Below are positions 52,305 through 61,188 of a stretch of 64,000 bases of DNA, piece by piece. A model generated the notes under the pieces. That model was not told where the DNA came from and made no database searches. It worked only from the letters and a program-made list of their open reading frames with translations. The stretch comes from Hungatella effluvii (lineage in GTDB: Bacteria > Bacillota > Clostridia > Lachnospirales > Lachnospiraceae). How positions within the stretch are numbered: the stretch's first letter is position 1; each line of letters starts with the position of its first letter. The position numbers were made by a program, and so were the translations under genes. The DNA lies in the NCBI RefSeq assembly GCF_003201875.1, contig NZ_QJKD01000010.1, forward strand, positions 1 to 64,000, written 5' to 3'.

Positions 52305-53693
52305 TCAAATTGGAATCTTTACCGTAAATTCTGTCCCTGCCTCCAGTTCAGACTGTACCGTAATCGTTCCGTGATAATAACCTGCAATGTGCTTTACTAT
52401 GGATAATCCCAGGCCGGTTCCGCCCTGTTTGCGGCTTCGTCCCTTGTCCACCCGGTAGAACCGCTCGAAGATGCGCCCCAGGGATTCCTTTGGAATTCCC
52501 ATGCCGTTGTCCCTTACCCGTATGATCATTTCCTTGTCTTCTTCTGTGATGGTCACCCAGACCTCTCCGCCCGGTTTGTTGTACTTGATGGCGTTGCTGA
52601 GCAGATTGCTTACAAGCTCCGTCATCTGGCGGGCGTTGGCGTAGATGCACAGAGGCTTGCAGTCCGCGTGGACCAGCACTTCGTGGAAGGCCGCCAGCGG
52701 CTTCAGCGATTCCAGCACGTCGTCCAGGACGATGGACATCCGGACGTCCTGACATACCATCTCGGCCTCCTTCGTCTCCAGCCTGGAGATCATCAGGATA
52801 TCGTTGATTAAGCTGGTCATATGGACCGCCTCTTTCTTGATGCGCCGGATAAAGTCCTTATTCTGTTCCTCATCCTGGATAATTCCGCTCTCCAGAAGCT
52901 CTGCGTAGCCCTGCACCGACGTGATCGGCGTCTTTAACTCGTGGGAGGCGTTGCTGAAGAATTCCTGCCGGATCTGCCGTTCCAGCTCGATCTGGTTTAA
53001 ATACTCCTTGACATTCTTTGACATTTCCGTCGTCGTCTCCGCGATAATGTTGATTTCCGGATACTGGTACGTCTCAAAGGCCAGCTCCGTGTAGTCCCCG
53101 TTGACCTTCAGCATCTCCTGCGATATCTCTTTTAACGGCTTCGTGATGGAAGCCGCAAAGCTGTCGGCCGAGCAGGCAGAATAGATGAGCGCCACCAGGA
53201 AGCTGAGCCAGATGGCCGGAAGAAGGAGGATCAAATACTCCTTAAATCCGGTAAACGGTACCGCCATCCGCAGTATATAGTCAGAATGATCCGATTCATA
53301 AGCCACGTACAGCATATTTTTCTTCAGCGTATCGGAATATCTCCTGGAGGAGCCGCTCCCCGATTCCAGTGCCTCCTTAATCTCCTCCCGGTCCAGGTGG
53401 TTGTCCATGGAAGAAGTATCTACCACGCCCGTATCGGCCGCGACGCTTCCGTCCTTTCTGATGACCGTAAAACGGCTGCTGTTGTCATTCACCGTCTCCT
53501 CCAGCCTCATCACCTCGCCCTGTAAATCCCCGCTATAGTCGAGAACGCTGTCGATGGCCCGCAGAGTGTAGGTCATATCCTTTCTGGAGCTCTTTAAGAG
53601 CGCGCTGCTGGCTGCTATATAAAAGATGGCGCTGCTTAAGATCAGCGCCGCCAGGATTACCTGAATAAATTTTACAAATATGGCCTTCCGCAT
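52305..53693 (-). CDS. phoR: PhoR-type sensor histidine kinase
   Basis: A 462-residue membrane kinase. Transmembrane helix 1 (residues 8-30), an extracytoplasmic sensor domain to about 150, helix 2 (155-180), HAMP-like region, the H-box FFSNASHELKTPITSVQG, then N-box NLLSNAIKYNK, G1 DNGMGIP and G2 GGTGLGLSIVK. It shares the operon with the OmpR-type regulator (1-nt gap) and the phosphate transporter. The PhoR name rests on this context. Confidence 0.9.
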   Translation of the reverse strand: MRKAIFVKFIQVILAALILSSAIFYIAASSALLKSSRKDMTYTLRAIDSVLDYSGDLQGEVMRLEETVNDNSSRFTVIRKDGSVAADTGVVDTSSMDNHLDREEIKEALESGSGSSRRYSDTLKKNMLYVAYESDHSDYILRMAVPFTGFKEYLILLLPAIWLSFLVALIYSACSADSFAASITKPLKEISQEMLKVNGDYTELAFETYQYPEINIIAETTTEMSKNVKEYLNQIELERQIRQEFFSNASHELKTPITSVQGYAELLESGIIQDEEQNKDFIRRIKKEAVHMTSLINDILMISRLETKEAEMVCQDVRMSIVLDDVLESLKPLAAFHEVLVHADCKPLCIYANARQMTELVSNLLSNAIKYNKPGGEVWVTITEEDKEMIIRVRDNGMGIPKESLGRIFERFYRVDKGRSRKQGGTGLGLSIVKHIAGYYHGTITVQSELEAGTEFTVKIPI

Positions 53694-53694
53694 A

Positions 53695-54387
53695 TCAGCC
53701 TTCCTCCGTTTTCACAAAGCGGTAGCCCACGCCGCGCACCGTGCGGATACAGGACCCGCCTTCCTCTCCCAGCTTCTGGCGGAGCGTCCGGATATGCATA
53801 TCCAGCGTCCTCGTCTCACCGTCGTAATCGTAACCCCAGATGTGATTTAAGAGTTCATCCCGGGTGACCACCTTGCTGTGATTCTCCATAAGATACAAAA
53901 GCAGTTCGAATTCTTTTAAAGTCAGCTCCACCTTTTTCCCGCTGCTTAAAACCTCTCTGGTCTTTTTGTTCAGACTGATGCAGTATTTCTCTAAAATCTC
54001 TTCCTCGGTCTGGTTTCTCGCCCTGCGGCGAAGCAGACTCCGGATTCTGGCCGCCAGCTCCATGACTCCGAAGGGCTTCGTCATATAGTCATCGGCACCG
54101 CCGTCCAGTCCCGCCACCTTGTCAAACTCCCTGTCCTTGGCAGTCAAAATGATGATGGGCATGTCAGCCAGAGCGTCATTTTTCCGGATTCTCTTAATCG
54201 CACTCAGACCGTCCATCCCCGGAAGCATCAGGTCAAACACCGCCAGATCCGGCAGGTCTGTCTCGATGCTTTTGAGAGCGTCTTCCGCCATCTCAAAGGC
54301 GGAGACACTATAGCCGAAGCCTTCCAGGGCAATTCTGATTAAATCTCTGATATTGTCGTCGTCTTCTACCACATAGATTCTTTCCAT
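53695..54387 (-). CDS. phoP: OmpR/PhoB-type response regulator
   Basis: A 230-residue regulator. The receiver domain shows acidic residues VEDDDN, the phosphoacceptor Asp in AVFDLMLPGMDG, and the Lys in ILTAKDREFD. The C-terminal winged helix (from about 130) ends TRTLDMHIRTLRQKLGE and VRGVGYRF. It lies 9 nt downstream of the Na/Pi transporter gene. It probably binds the 11-bp-phased ATGTAA boxes upstream of that gene. Confidence 0.92.
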   Translation of the reverse strand: MERIYVVEDDDNIRDLIRIALEGFGYSVSAFEMAEDALKSIETDLPDLAVFDLMLPGMDGLSAIKRIRKNDALADMPIIILTAKDREFDKVAGLDGGADDYMTKPFGVMELAARIRSLLRRRARNQTEEEILEKYCISLNKKTREVLSSGKKVELTLKEFELLLYLMENHSKVVTRDELLNHIWGYDYDGETRTLDMHIRTLRQKLGEEGGSCIRTVRGVGYRFVKTEEG

Positions 54388-54396
54388 ACGCGCCTC

Positions 54397-56052
54397 CTAC
54401 ATCTCATCTCTCACAAATCCCGCTATGTTATGGGCGTGATCCGAAATACGTTCCAGGTTGCTCAAGGCCTCCAAAAATACGATGCCGTTTTCCGGCGTAC
54501 ACTTATGGCTGGACAGACGCTCAATATGGCGTTCCCTCAGTTCTTCCTCCAGCATGTCCACGCTCTCCTCGCTCTGCACCACGGCCCGTACCTCAGACAT
54601 TCCGGCGCCGCCTCTGGCGTTGATGGCGTGCTCCAGTGCAGAACGCACCGTCTTTATCATTTCCTTCATCTCGCCGGCCGCATCCACGGAAAATACGATA
54701 TTCTTGTCCGCCTTCTCCACCGCCAGCTCCGACAGGTTTTCACAGTGGTCGCTGACGCGTTCGAAGTTGCTGACCGTATAGAATAAATTCTTCACCAGCA
54801 GATGCTGTTCTTCGTTCAGGGACTGGTTGTTAATCTTGACCAGATAGGAGGTCAGAATCTTCTCGTACTGGTTGATCTTTGCCTCCAGCTTCTCCACCTG
54901 CTCCGCTTCCGCCCTGCTGTTATCCAGTAAGGCCGCTGTTGCAATATCAAAATTCTCCAGCGCCGCTTTTCCCATATTGATTACTTCCTGTGTCGCATTC
55001 TCAATGGCGAAGGAAGGCGTCTCTAAAATTCTCTCGTCCAGGTGGCGTTCCATCTGGGAGCCTTTCGTCTCTTCTTTTCCCTTTTTGCTGTCTCTGATCA
55101 TGAAGCTTGATGCCTTTACCAGAAGTCCCGCGAAGGGGAATAAGAGTATCGTATTGCTCACATTGAATACGGTATGGAAGATAGAGATTTCCACACTGCT
55201 GATCGTTGATGACGCAAACACCGGATTCAGTTTAAAGATGAGATACATCACAATTCCGAAGATTACGGCTCCCACCGTATTAAACAGAAGGTGGATTCCG
55301 GCCGCCTGCTTCGCCGTCTTATTTGCTCCGACGCTGGAGATCAGCGCCGTCACGCACGTGCCGATATTCTGTCCCAGCGTGATGAAAATGGCGGACTGCC
55401 AGTTCACGATTCCGTTTAACGCCAGCGTCTGCAGGATACCCACTGATGCGGAAGAGCTCTGGATAATTCCGGTCACCGCCGCACCGGCAAGAATACCAAG
55501 AAATGGATTTCGTCCCAGAACCGTAAAGGCCTGCGCAAAGATCGGGGCGTCGCGGTACGGAGTGATGGAGGCCGACATAAACGTCAAACCGATAAACAGC
55601 ACACCGAAGCCCACCAGGATCTCTCCCGCCTGTTTCTTCTTGCTGTTCTTGCAAAACAGCGTCATGACCGCACCCACGCCCACCAGGGCCGGTGCAAAAA
55701 ACTCCGGTTTCAGCATCTCACCCCATTCGCTCATGGATACGATCCAGCTGGTCACCGTGGTTCCGATATTGGCGCCCATGATGATGCCGACCGCCTGGCC
55801 CAGGTTCATAATCCCGGCGTTTACGAAGCCGACGACCATGACCGTGGTGGCAGAACTGCTCTGAATAATGGCGGTAATACCCGCTCCAAGAATCACGCCC
55901 ATCAGGCGGTTCTTCGTTAATGCTCCCAGCAGCTGCTGCATCCGGTGTCCCGCAGATTTCTGCAGTCCATCCGCCATGGCATTCATGCCATAGAGAAACA
56001 TTCCCAGGCCCCCGATAAATTTAAACAGCATCTGTAAATCAGTGATTGACAT
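54397..56052 (-). CDS. nptA: Na+/phosphate cotransporter with PhoU-like tail
   Basis: A 551-residue membrane protein. The N-terminal 310 residues carry two NptA repeats with QSSSATTVMVVGFVNAG and QSSSASVGILQTLALNG, the paired QSSS motifs of this family. The C-terminal 200 residues form a PhoU-like helical domain (NFERVSDHCENLSELA and NLERISDHAHNIAGF). It imports phosphate with sodium. GGGAGG precedes the ATG; it is first in an operon with phoP and phoR. Confidence 0.95.
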   Translation of the reverse strand: MSITDLQMLFKFIGGLGMFLYGMNAMADGLQKSAGHRMQQLLGALTKNRLMGVILGAGITAIIQSSSATTVMVVGFVNAGIMNLGQAVGIIMGANIGTTVTSWIVSMSEWGEMLKPEFFAPALVGVGAVMTLFCKNSKKKQAGEILVGFGVLFIGLTFMSASITPYRDAPIFAQAFTVLGRNPFLGILAGAAVTGIIQSSSASVGILQTLALNGIVNWQSAIFITLGQNIGTCVTALISSVGANKTAKQAAGIHLLFNTVGAVIFGIVMYLIFKLNPVFASSTISSVEISIFHTVFNVSNTILLFPFAGLLVKASSFMIRDSKKGKEETKGSQMERHLDERILETPSFAIENATQEVINMGKAALENFDIATAALLDNSRAEAEQVEKLEAKINQYEKILTSYLVKINNQSLNEEQHLLVKNLFYTVSNFERVSDHCENLSELAVEKADKNIVFSVDAAGEMKEMIKTVRSALEHAINARGGAGMSEVRAVVQSEESVDMLEEELRERHIERLSSHKCTPENGIVFLEALSNLERISDHAHNIAGFVRDEM

Positions 56053-56090
56053 AGTCCCCTCCCGGTTTTCATGAAATAAATTGATTGATT

Positions 56091-56151
56091 ATGTAAGCAC
56101 TATATCAAATCTATGTAAAGTATGATGCACGGGAATGTAAAATCTATGTAA
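56091..56151 (-). promoter_or_regulatory. Pho-box array and promoter upstream of nptA
   Basis: ATGTAA (read TTACAT on the coding strand) starts at 56091, 56113, 56135 and 56146, offsets of 0, 22, 44 and 55, all multiples of 11. A weaker match (ATATCA) fills 56102. A -10-like TATAGT is the complement of 56099-56104 with no recognisable -35, so three boxes lie where an activator would sit. The spacing equals that known for PhoP/PhoB-type binding sites. Confidence 0.7.
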
Positions 56152-56160
56152 AATTTTGTC

Positions 56161-57153
56161 TTATTTTAAAATTTCCCTGTATACACGAAGCACATTTTTA
56201 TAGAACACGCCCTCGATCTCCTCCTCCGTAAAGCCGACCCTTCTCATGGCCTGCTCCAGCACCGGCAAGTCTTCCGGGGATTTTATCTCCAGTTCCCCGC
56301 CGATTCCGTCGAAATCCGATCCCAGCCCGATACATTGAATTCCGCCGATCTTCTTCATATGCTTCATATGTAAAATCATGTCATCGACGCGGCTCACCGC
56401 GTGTTCACCTCTCTGCCAGTCATGCAGAAAGTCCGCGCAGTAATTGATACCGGCCACTCCGCCGCGCTCTGAAAGCGTCTTAAGCATCTCATCGGTTAAG
56501 TTTCTTGGGTTGGAGGCAACCGTTCTCGCGTTGGAGTGGCTCGCCACGAACGGTTTCTTCGTATACCGGAACACATCCATAATCCCCGCGTCAGACAGGT
56601 GGGACACATCCATAATCATCCCCAGCCGTTCCATCTCCCTGACAAATTCGATCCCTGTCTCCGTCAGTCCGTGCTCCGTATCCGGTTCAAAATACGCCTC
56701 GTCCCCTTCAATCCGGATTATATTCGGCCAGCCCAGCTCATTCCGAAAATTCCAGGTAAGTGTCATCATCCGCACTCCCAACCGGTAAAAATTCCTCAAA
56801 AAAGCGATTTCTCCCTGGCAGACGCCGCCTTCCTCGATCGTCAGCAACGCAGACATTTTCCCCAGTCTCCGGTTCTCCTCAATATCTTCAAACGTTTTCA
56901 CAATCCCGATCCGGTCTCCATGCTCTTCCAGCTCCTGATAGAACAGATCGACCAGCTTCATGCAGTGTTCAAACGGCTTCTCATACCTGTCCAGCGACGT
57001 AAACATCGCAAAATTCTGGAGACAGTAGTCCCCCTTCTCCATCCTCTCCAGATCCACATGGCAGTCATTCTTCCATACCGAATGCTCCTTCCCTTCCTCC
57101 ATGCGGTAAAATAACTCCGAAATCGTATCACAGTGCATATCCACAACCTTCAT
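56161..57153 (-). CDS. Membrane dipeptidase (renal dipeptidase family)
   Basis: A 330-residue TIM-barrel zinc dipeptidase of the peptidase M19 family. Seen: DMHCDTI (His and Asp zinc ligands), the bridging Glu in LTIEEGG, MTLTWNFRN, DVSHLSD, PFVASHSNAR and GSDFDGIGG. It hydrolyses dipeptides, including D-residue-containing ones, in the cytoplasm. No signal peptide. GAGGAG precedes the ATG. Its end abuts the nptA control region. Confidence 0.93.
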   Translation of the reverse strand: MKVVDMHCDTISELFYRMEEGKEHSVWKNDCHVDLERMEKGDYCLQNFAMFTSLDRYEKPFEHCMKLVDLFYQELEEHGDRIGIVKTFEDIEENRRLGKMSALLTIEEGGVCQGEIAFLRNFYRLGVRMMTLTWNFRNELGWPNIIRIEGDEAYFEPDTEHGLTETGIEFVREMERLGMIMDVSHLSDAGIMDVFRYTKKPFVASHSNARTVASNPRNLTDEMLKTLSERGGVAGINYCADFLHDWQRGEHAVSRVDDMILHMKHMKKIGGIQCIGLGSDFDGIGGELEIKSPEDLPVLEQAMRRVGFTEEEIEGVFYKNVLRVYREILK

Positions 57154-57184
57154 AAAATTTAAACTCCTCTACATCATCATTCTG

Positions 57185-57216
57185 AAAAAGGAGCAGCTCC
57201 AGGCGGGCTACTCCTT
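57185..57216 (-). terminator. Intrinsic terminator upstream of the dipeptidase gene
   Basis: AAGGAGCAGC (57188-57197) pairs with GCTACTCCTT (57207-57216), one mismatch. The minus-strand tail is TTTTT (complement of 57185-57189). It would end the MacAB-like transcript just before the dipeptidase gene. Confidence 0.75.
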
Positions 57217-57327
57217 CTGTAACTATGCAAATAGTATCACCATTATTCCAATTTTGCAACCCTGCCCCTCAAAAACGCACCCCAGCCTGATCATACATTT
57301 CTTTTCCCCCAGCGGAGCCAGTACACT

Positions 57328-57522
57328 GCCGAAATCGCGGCGGGGAGGCGGAGGTATGGATATTTCAGTGTGCCGGCATCTGGATACGAGCAATAAGAAA
57401 GTCCGATCCTGGCGAACACGCCGCATTTGGCGTGTCCGACAGGATCGGACTTTCTTATTGTGAGTAGGAAGCAAGACGGACACGAAATATCCATGCCTCC
57501 GTCTCCCCAACGCGATTCCGGC
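57328..57522. repeat. 195-bp imperfect inverted repeat
   Basis: The outer ends GCCGAAATCGCG (57328-57339) and CGCGATTCCGGC (57511-57522) pair with one mismatch, a GGGGAG-CGGAGG-ATGGATATTTC block is mirrored further in, and the core arms 57391-57422 and 57429-57460 pair at 30 of 32 positions around a 6-nt loop. The whole 376-nt gap from 57154 to 57529 holds only this element and the terminator. The element ends 8 nt from the permease stop codon. Confidence 0.85.
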
Positions 57523-57529
57523 GTACCCT

Positions 57530-58714
57530 CTACTCACTTCGAAGCGCATCAATCGGATTCAAATTCGCCGCCCGGTTTGCCGGCATATATCCGAACAGCA
57601 GCCCGATTCCCACGGACACGCTGAAGGACACCACCACGGCGCTGGGCGTCGGCGTCGCGTTCATTCCCATGGCTGTGCCGATGACCGTAGTCGCCACAGA
57701 TCCAATCACAATTCCGATCACGCCGCCGATGGAGCTGGTCACGGCCGCCTCGATGACGAACTGCTGCATGATCGTTCGTTTCTTCGCCCCCAGCGCCTTG
57801 CGGATACCGATCTCCCTGGTCCGCTCGGTTACGGACACCAGCATGATATTCATAACTCCTACGCCCGCCACCAGCAGGGAAATTCCGGCGATGCCGCCGA
57901 GGAGCATGGACATCATGGCTATCATGGAATTCAGGGAATCCAGAAGCTCGCTCATGGCCGTGATCCGGTATAAATCCTCATCCTTAAAGATTTCCATGAG
58001 GAAATCATCGATCGCCGTCTTTGCTTCATCCGTATGATTCATATCGGCCGTGGCAAACGTATAGCTGCTGATATTGGCGTTTCTCGTCATCTTCGCAGCA
58101 CAGCTGTACGGCATCCAGACGAAATCATCGCTTCCGCCCGATTCCAGCTCATCGTCATCCTGTCTCGACACCACGCCGATGATCCGAAACGCGTTTCCTC
58201 CGATCTTAATGGTCTGATCGAGGGCTTTATCCACGCCTCCGTATAGATCCCACGCCACATAATATCCCACCACACACACCTTCTGGCGCGACACAATATC
58301 GGAATACTGGATAAACCGGCCGGCCTCCAGCTCCATATCCTTCATCTCCAGGTATTCCTCGCTGACACCGGATACCGTTGTCGACGTCGATGACTCCGTC
58401 CCGTTTTTCACAGTCGTGGATACGGTCACATTCGGTGTCATCTGGGCAAATAAATCTCTGTTGTCCTCGTAGAATTCATACATCTCATCCACAGAGACCG
58501 ATCGTGTGGAAAGATTCGTCACGTTGACTGAAATCTGGTTCGTCCCCATGCTTGCGAAGCTCTCCGTCATGTAAGACATCTGGCCGTTGACAAGGCTTAC
58601 CAGGATGATAACGGAGGCCACACCGATGATGATGCCCAGCATGGTTAAAAAGGACCGCATCTTATTGCCCATGATACTTTTCATTGCCATTTTAAAGGAT
58701 TGCAGAATATTCAT
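57530..58714 (-). CDS. MacB-type ABC exporter permease
   Basis: A 394-residue protein with the MacB/FtsX topology: an N-terminal helix (residues 20-42, TMLGIIIGVASVIILV), a large extracytoplasmic MacB_PCD domain to about 265, and three C-terminal helices with the FtsX block VSVTERTREIGIRKALGAKKR. It overlaps the ATPase gene by 23 nt, a common sign of coupled subunits. Confidence 0.92.
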   Translation of the reverse strand: MNILQSFKMAMKSIMGNKMRSFLTMLGIIIGVASVIILVSLVNGQMSYMTESFASMGTNQISVNVTNLSTRSVSVDEMYEFYEDNRDLFAQMTPNVTVSTTVKNGTESSTSTTVSGVSEEYLEMKDMELEAGRFIQYSDIVSRQKVCVVGYYVAWDLYGGVDKALDQTIKIGGNAFRIIGVVSRQDDDELESGGSDDFVWMPYSCAAKMTRNANISSYTFATADMNHTDEAKTAIDDFLMEIFKDEDLYRITAMSELLDSLNSMIAMMSMLLGGIAGISLLVAGVGVMNIMLVSVTERTREIGIRKALGAKKRTIMQQFVIEAAVTSSIGGVIGIVIGSVATTVIGTAMGMNATPTPSAVVVSFSVSVGIGLLFGYMPANRAANLNPIDALRSE

Positions 58715-59417
58715 TTACGTCTCCATCAAAGTTGATCTTTCCGTCATGCACTCTCACCACGCGCCGCGCCTCCATTGCGATGGAGCTGTCATGGGTAATC
58801 ATGACGATGGTATTACCTTCATCGTTTAACTGTTTTAAGAAATCCAGAACGCTGCGGCTCGTCTTCGAATCGAGGGCGCCTGTCGGCTCATCAGCCAGGA
58901 TCAGGGACGGGTCTCCCGCCAGAGCCCTGGCGATGGACACCCTCTGCTGCTGCCCGCCGGAAAGCTGGTTCGGAAGGTTCCTCCATTTTTCCGCCAGGCC
59001 CACACGCTCCAGCGAAGCCATGGCCCGCATGCGGCGGGCCGTATTGCTGGCCCCCGCGTAGAGAAGCGGCAGCTCCACATTTTCCAGGAGATTCAGCTTG
59101 GGAAGCAGATTGTACTGCTGGAATATGAAGCCGATCATCCGGTTTCTGATGTCCGCCAGCTGATTGTCCGTCATACTCCCCACGTCTTTTCCGCCCAGTA
59201 AGTATTCGCCGGAGCTGGGTACATCCAGAGCCCCGATGATATTCATCAGAGTCGATTTCCCGCTTCCCGATTTCCCTACGATCGCCACAAATTCACCGCG
59301 GCCTATCGTCAGGGAAATGCCGTCGTTGGCCCTCACCTCTTCGTCACCCATCTCATAGATCTTATAGATTTCCTTCAATTCAATTAATGTTTCTTCCAAG
59401 TCTCTACCTCCAGCCAT
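58692..59417 (-). CDS. MacB-type ABC exporter ATPase
   Basis: A 241-residue ABC ATPase of the LolD/MacB class. Walker A GKSGSGKS, Q-loop FIFQQYNLLPKLNLLENVELP, signature LSGGQQQR, Walker B LILADEPTGALD, H-loop MITHD. The start overlaps the adaptor's stop (TAATG). Confidence 0.94.
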   Translation of the reverse strand: MAGGRDLEETLIELKEIYKIYEMGDEEVRANDGISLTIGRGEFVAIVGKSGSGKSTLMNIIGALDVPSSGEYLLGGKDVGSMTDNQLADIRNRMIGFIFQQYNLLPKLNLLENVELPLLYAGASNTARRMRAMASLERVGLAEKWRNLPNQLSGGQQQRVSIARALAGDPSLILADEPTGALDSKTSRSVLDFLKQLNDEGNTIVMITHDSSIAMEARRVVRVHDGKINFDGDVNEYSAIL

Positions 59418-61174
59418 TACCTGGGACCGCCGCCGTTATTTCCGCCGCTTCTTCCGCCGCCGTTTCCGCCGCCATTACCGCCTCCAGGCGCGCCTCCGCC
59501 GCCCATGTCTCCGGGACCTCCCTGCATGCCGCCCATCATATTAAATGACGAGCTCACCGTGGACTCGGCCACATAGACCACATCACCCTCGGACAGGCCT
59601 TCCGTGATTTCCACGTAATCGTCGCTGATCAGCCCTGTCTTTACATCGACCGCCCGGAAGCCCGCCGGAACCGTTCCCTGCGCCTCCGTTACCGTATCGT
59701 CCTTTACATAGACCTTGTTGCCGCGCATCAGTGCATCGGCCGGTACGGCAAGCACATCCGACGCCTGGTCGAGGATGATGACGCCATCCACATTCATGCC
59801 CGGAAGCAGTTCATCCATGCCGTCGTTTAGGGTTACAGTGACAGGATAGTTGGTCACGCCGTTGGAGTAGGAGCTTTGCAGGCTCACATTGGTCACCGTA
59901 CCGGAGAACGTCTTTCCGCTCACCGCGTCTGCGGTAATCACTACACTCTGCCCCACGGCCACTTCCTTTACATCCAGTTCATCAACCGACATCTCAAAGG
60001 TATAGCCGGACATATCGTATATCACGGCAAGTGTCGTGCTTCCGCTGGTGCTCTTCGCCACCTTGTCGCCTGCCTTTACATTTTTCGTGATCACCTGACC
60101 AGAGATCGGCGCTGTGATCGTGTAATTATCGTAATTATCCTGTGTGCTGTCCACCTTGTTTTTGGCAGATTCCAGCGTTTCCTCCGCTTTTTCCACGGAG
60201 TCCTTGTATGTTCGGAGAAGCTTCTCCGCCGATTTCGCTTCCATGGTGAAAACAGGGGTTCCCTTGCCCACGTAATCGCCCTCGCTGATCAGCAGCTTTC
60301 CCACCTCCACGCTGGAGGAAATGTCAGCGTTCATCACAGTCTCCAGCGTCGGCTCAAAGGAGCTCTCCGCGCTGCAGATAAAGTCTCCCACCGTCGCCGT
60401 CGCAGCCATATCGGTGGTTAAGCCGCCTGGATTCGCCGCCTCGATGGTGACATACCGGACAATCCGGCCGCCTGTCAGCGTCACATCCATGTTGCTCACC
60501 GCGGTAACAGTTCCCGCCAGCTGCTCTCCCGTATCCGTCAGCGTAAGCGCTGCACCGCTGCCCGCTCCGATGAAAGCCGCTTCCCCGGACAAAAACGGCA
60601 GTTTGATCTTCATGACCTTGTCATCGTAAATGTCGGCGATTTTCGTATTGGAGCTCACTTTATCGCCTTCTTTGATGTACAGAGTCTTGATGTAGCCCGC
60701 CTCTGTTGATTTGTAGGTATTGCCGCTGTAATCGCTGAGCGCCGTGTTATAGTCATCCAGGGCAACCTCGTAATTTTCCTGCGCCCTGGTCAGCGAATTA
60801 TTGACGCTGGTCAGCTCCGATTCCATGGACGAGGTGTCGATCTGGTACAGGATCTGCCCCGCCTCCACCTGATCTCCTTCTTCAAAATCGGCGGCGATCA
60901 CCTCGCCCTCCACGAGAGAGGTGATATCGTATGTATTCTTCGGAGAGATCGTACCCGATGACGACAGCTCCGAGGTGATATCGCGTTTCTCCACCATAGC
61001 GGTCCTGACCTCTTTCGCGTTCGCGCTTACCGCTTTCTCCGCCTTCATCCGAACCGCCGCGTAAATTCCCAAGATGACGACGAGCAGGAAAATCAGAATC
61101 AGAAGAAGCTTTTTCCCCTTCCTGCCTCCTTTTTTTCCATTCTTTGCCTTATTTCCAAAACTTATTTTCTTCAT
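59417..61174 (-). CDS. Membrane-fusion/adaptor protein (MacA/HlyD-type)
   Basis: A 585-residue adaptor. A transmembrane anchor near residues 22-42 is followed by lipoyl/barrel-sandwich halves (GEVIAADFEEGDQVEAGQIL, and later APISGQVITKNVKAGDKV), an alpha-hairpin with heptads, a second lipoyl-like unit, beta-barrel domains, and an unusual C-terminus of about 40 residues rich in Gly, Asn and Met. With the ATPase and permease it makes a Gram-positive MacAB-like exporter, probably for peptides or antimicrobials. AGGAGAG precedes the ATG. Confidence 0.9.
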   Translation of the reverse strand: MKKISFGNKAKNGKKGGRKGKKLLLILIFLLVVILGIYAAVRMKAEKAVSANAKEVRTAMVEKRDITSELSSSGTISPKNTYDITSLVEGEVIAADFEEGDQVEAGQILYQIDTSSMESELTSVNNSLTRAQENYEVALDDYNTALSDYSGNTYKSTEAGYIKTLYIKEGDKVSSNTKIADIYDDKVMKIKLPFLSGEAAFIGAGSGAALTLTDTGEQLAGTVTAVSNMDVTLTGGRIVRYVTIEAANPGGLTTDMAATATVGDFICSAESSFEPTLETVMNADISSSVEVGKLLISEGDYVGKGTPVFTMEAKSAEKLLRTYKDSVEKAEETLESAKNKVDSTQDNYDNYTITAPISGQVITKNVKAGDKVAKSTSGSTTLAVIYDMSGYTFEMSVDELDVKEVAVGQSVVITADAVSGKTFSGTVTNVSLQSSYSNGVTNYPVTVTLNDGMDELLPGMNVDGVIILDQASDVLAVPADALMRGNKVYVKDDTVTEAQGTVPAGFRAVDVKTGLISDDYVEITEGLSEGDVVYVAESTVSSSFNMMGGMQGGPGDMGGGGAPGGGNGGGNGGGRSGGNNGGGPR

Positions 61175-61188
61175 TTCAGGCTCTCCTG

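Noticed and set aside
57254..57624. Several short overlapping frames on both strands with similar peptides
   Set aside because: They arise because the 195-bp inverted repeat reads alike in both directions; none has an RBS or conserved start.
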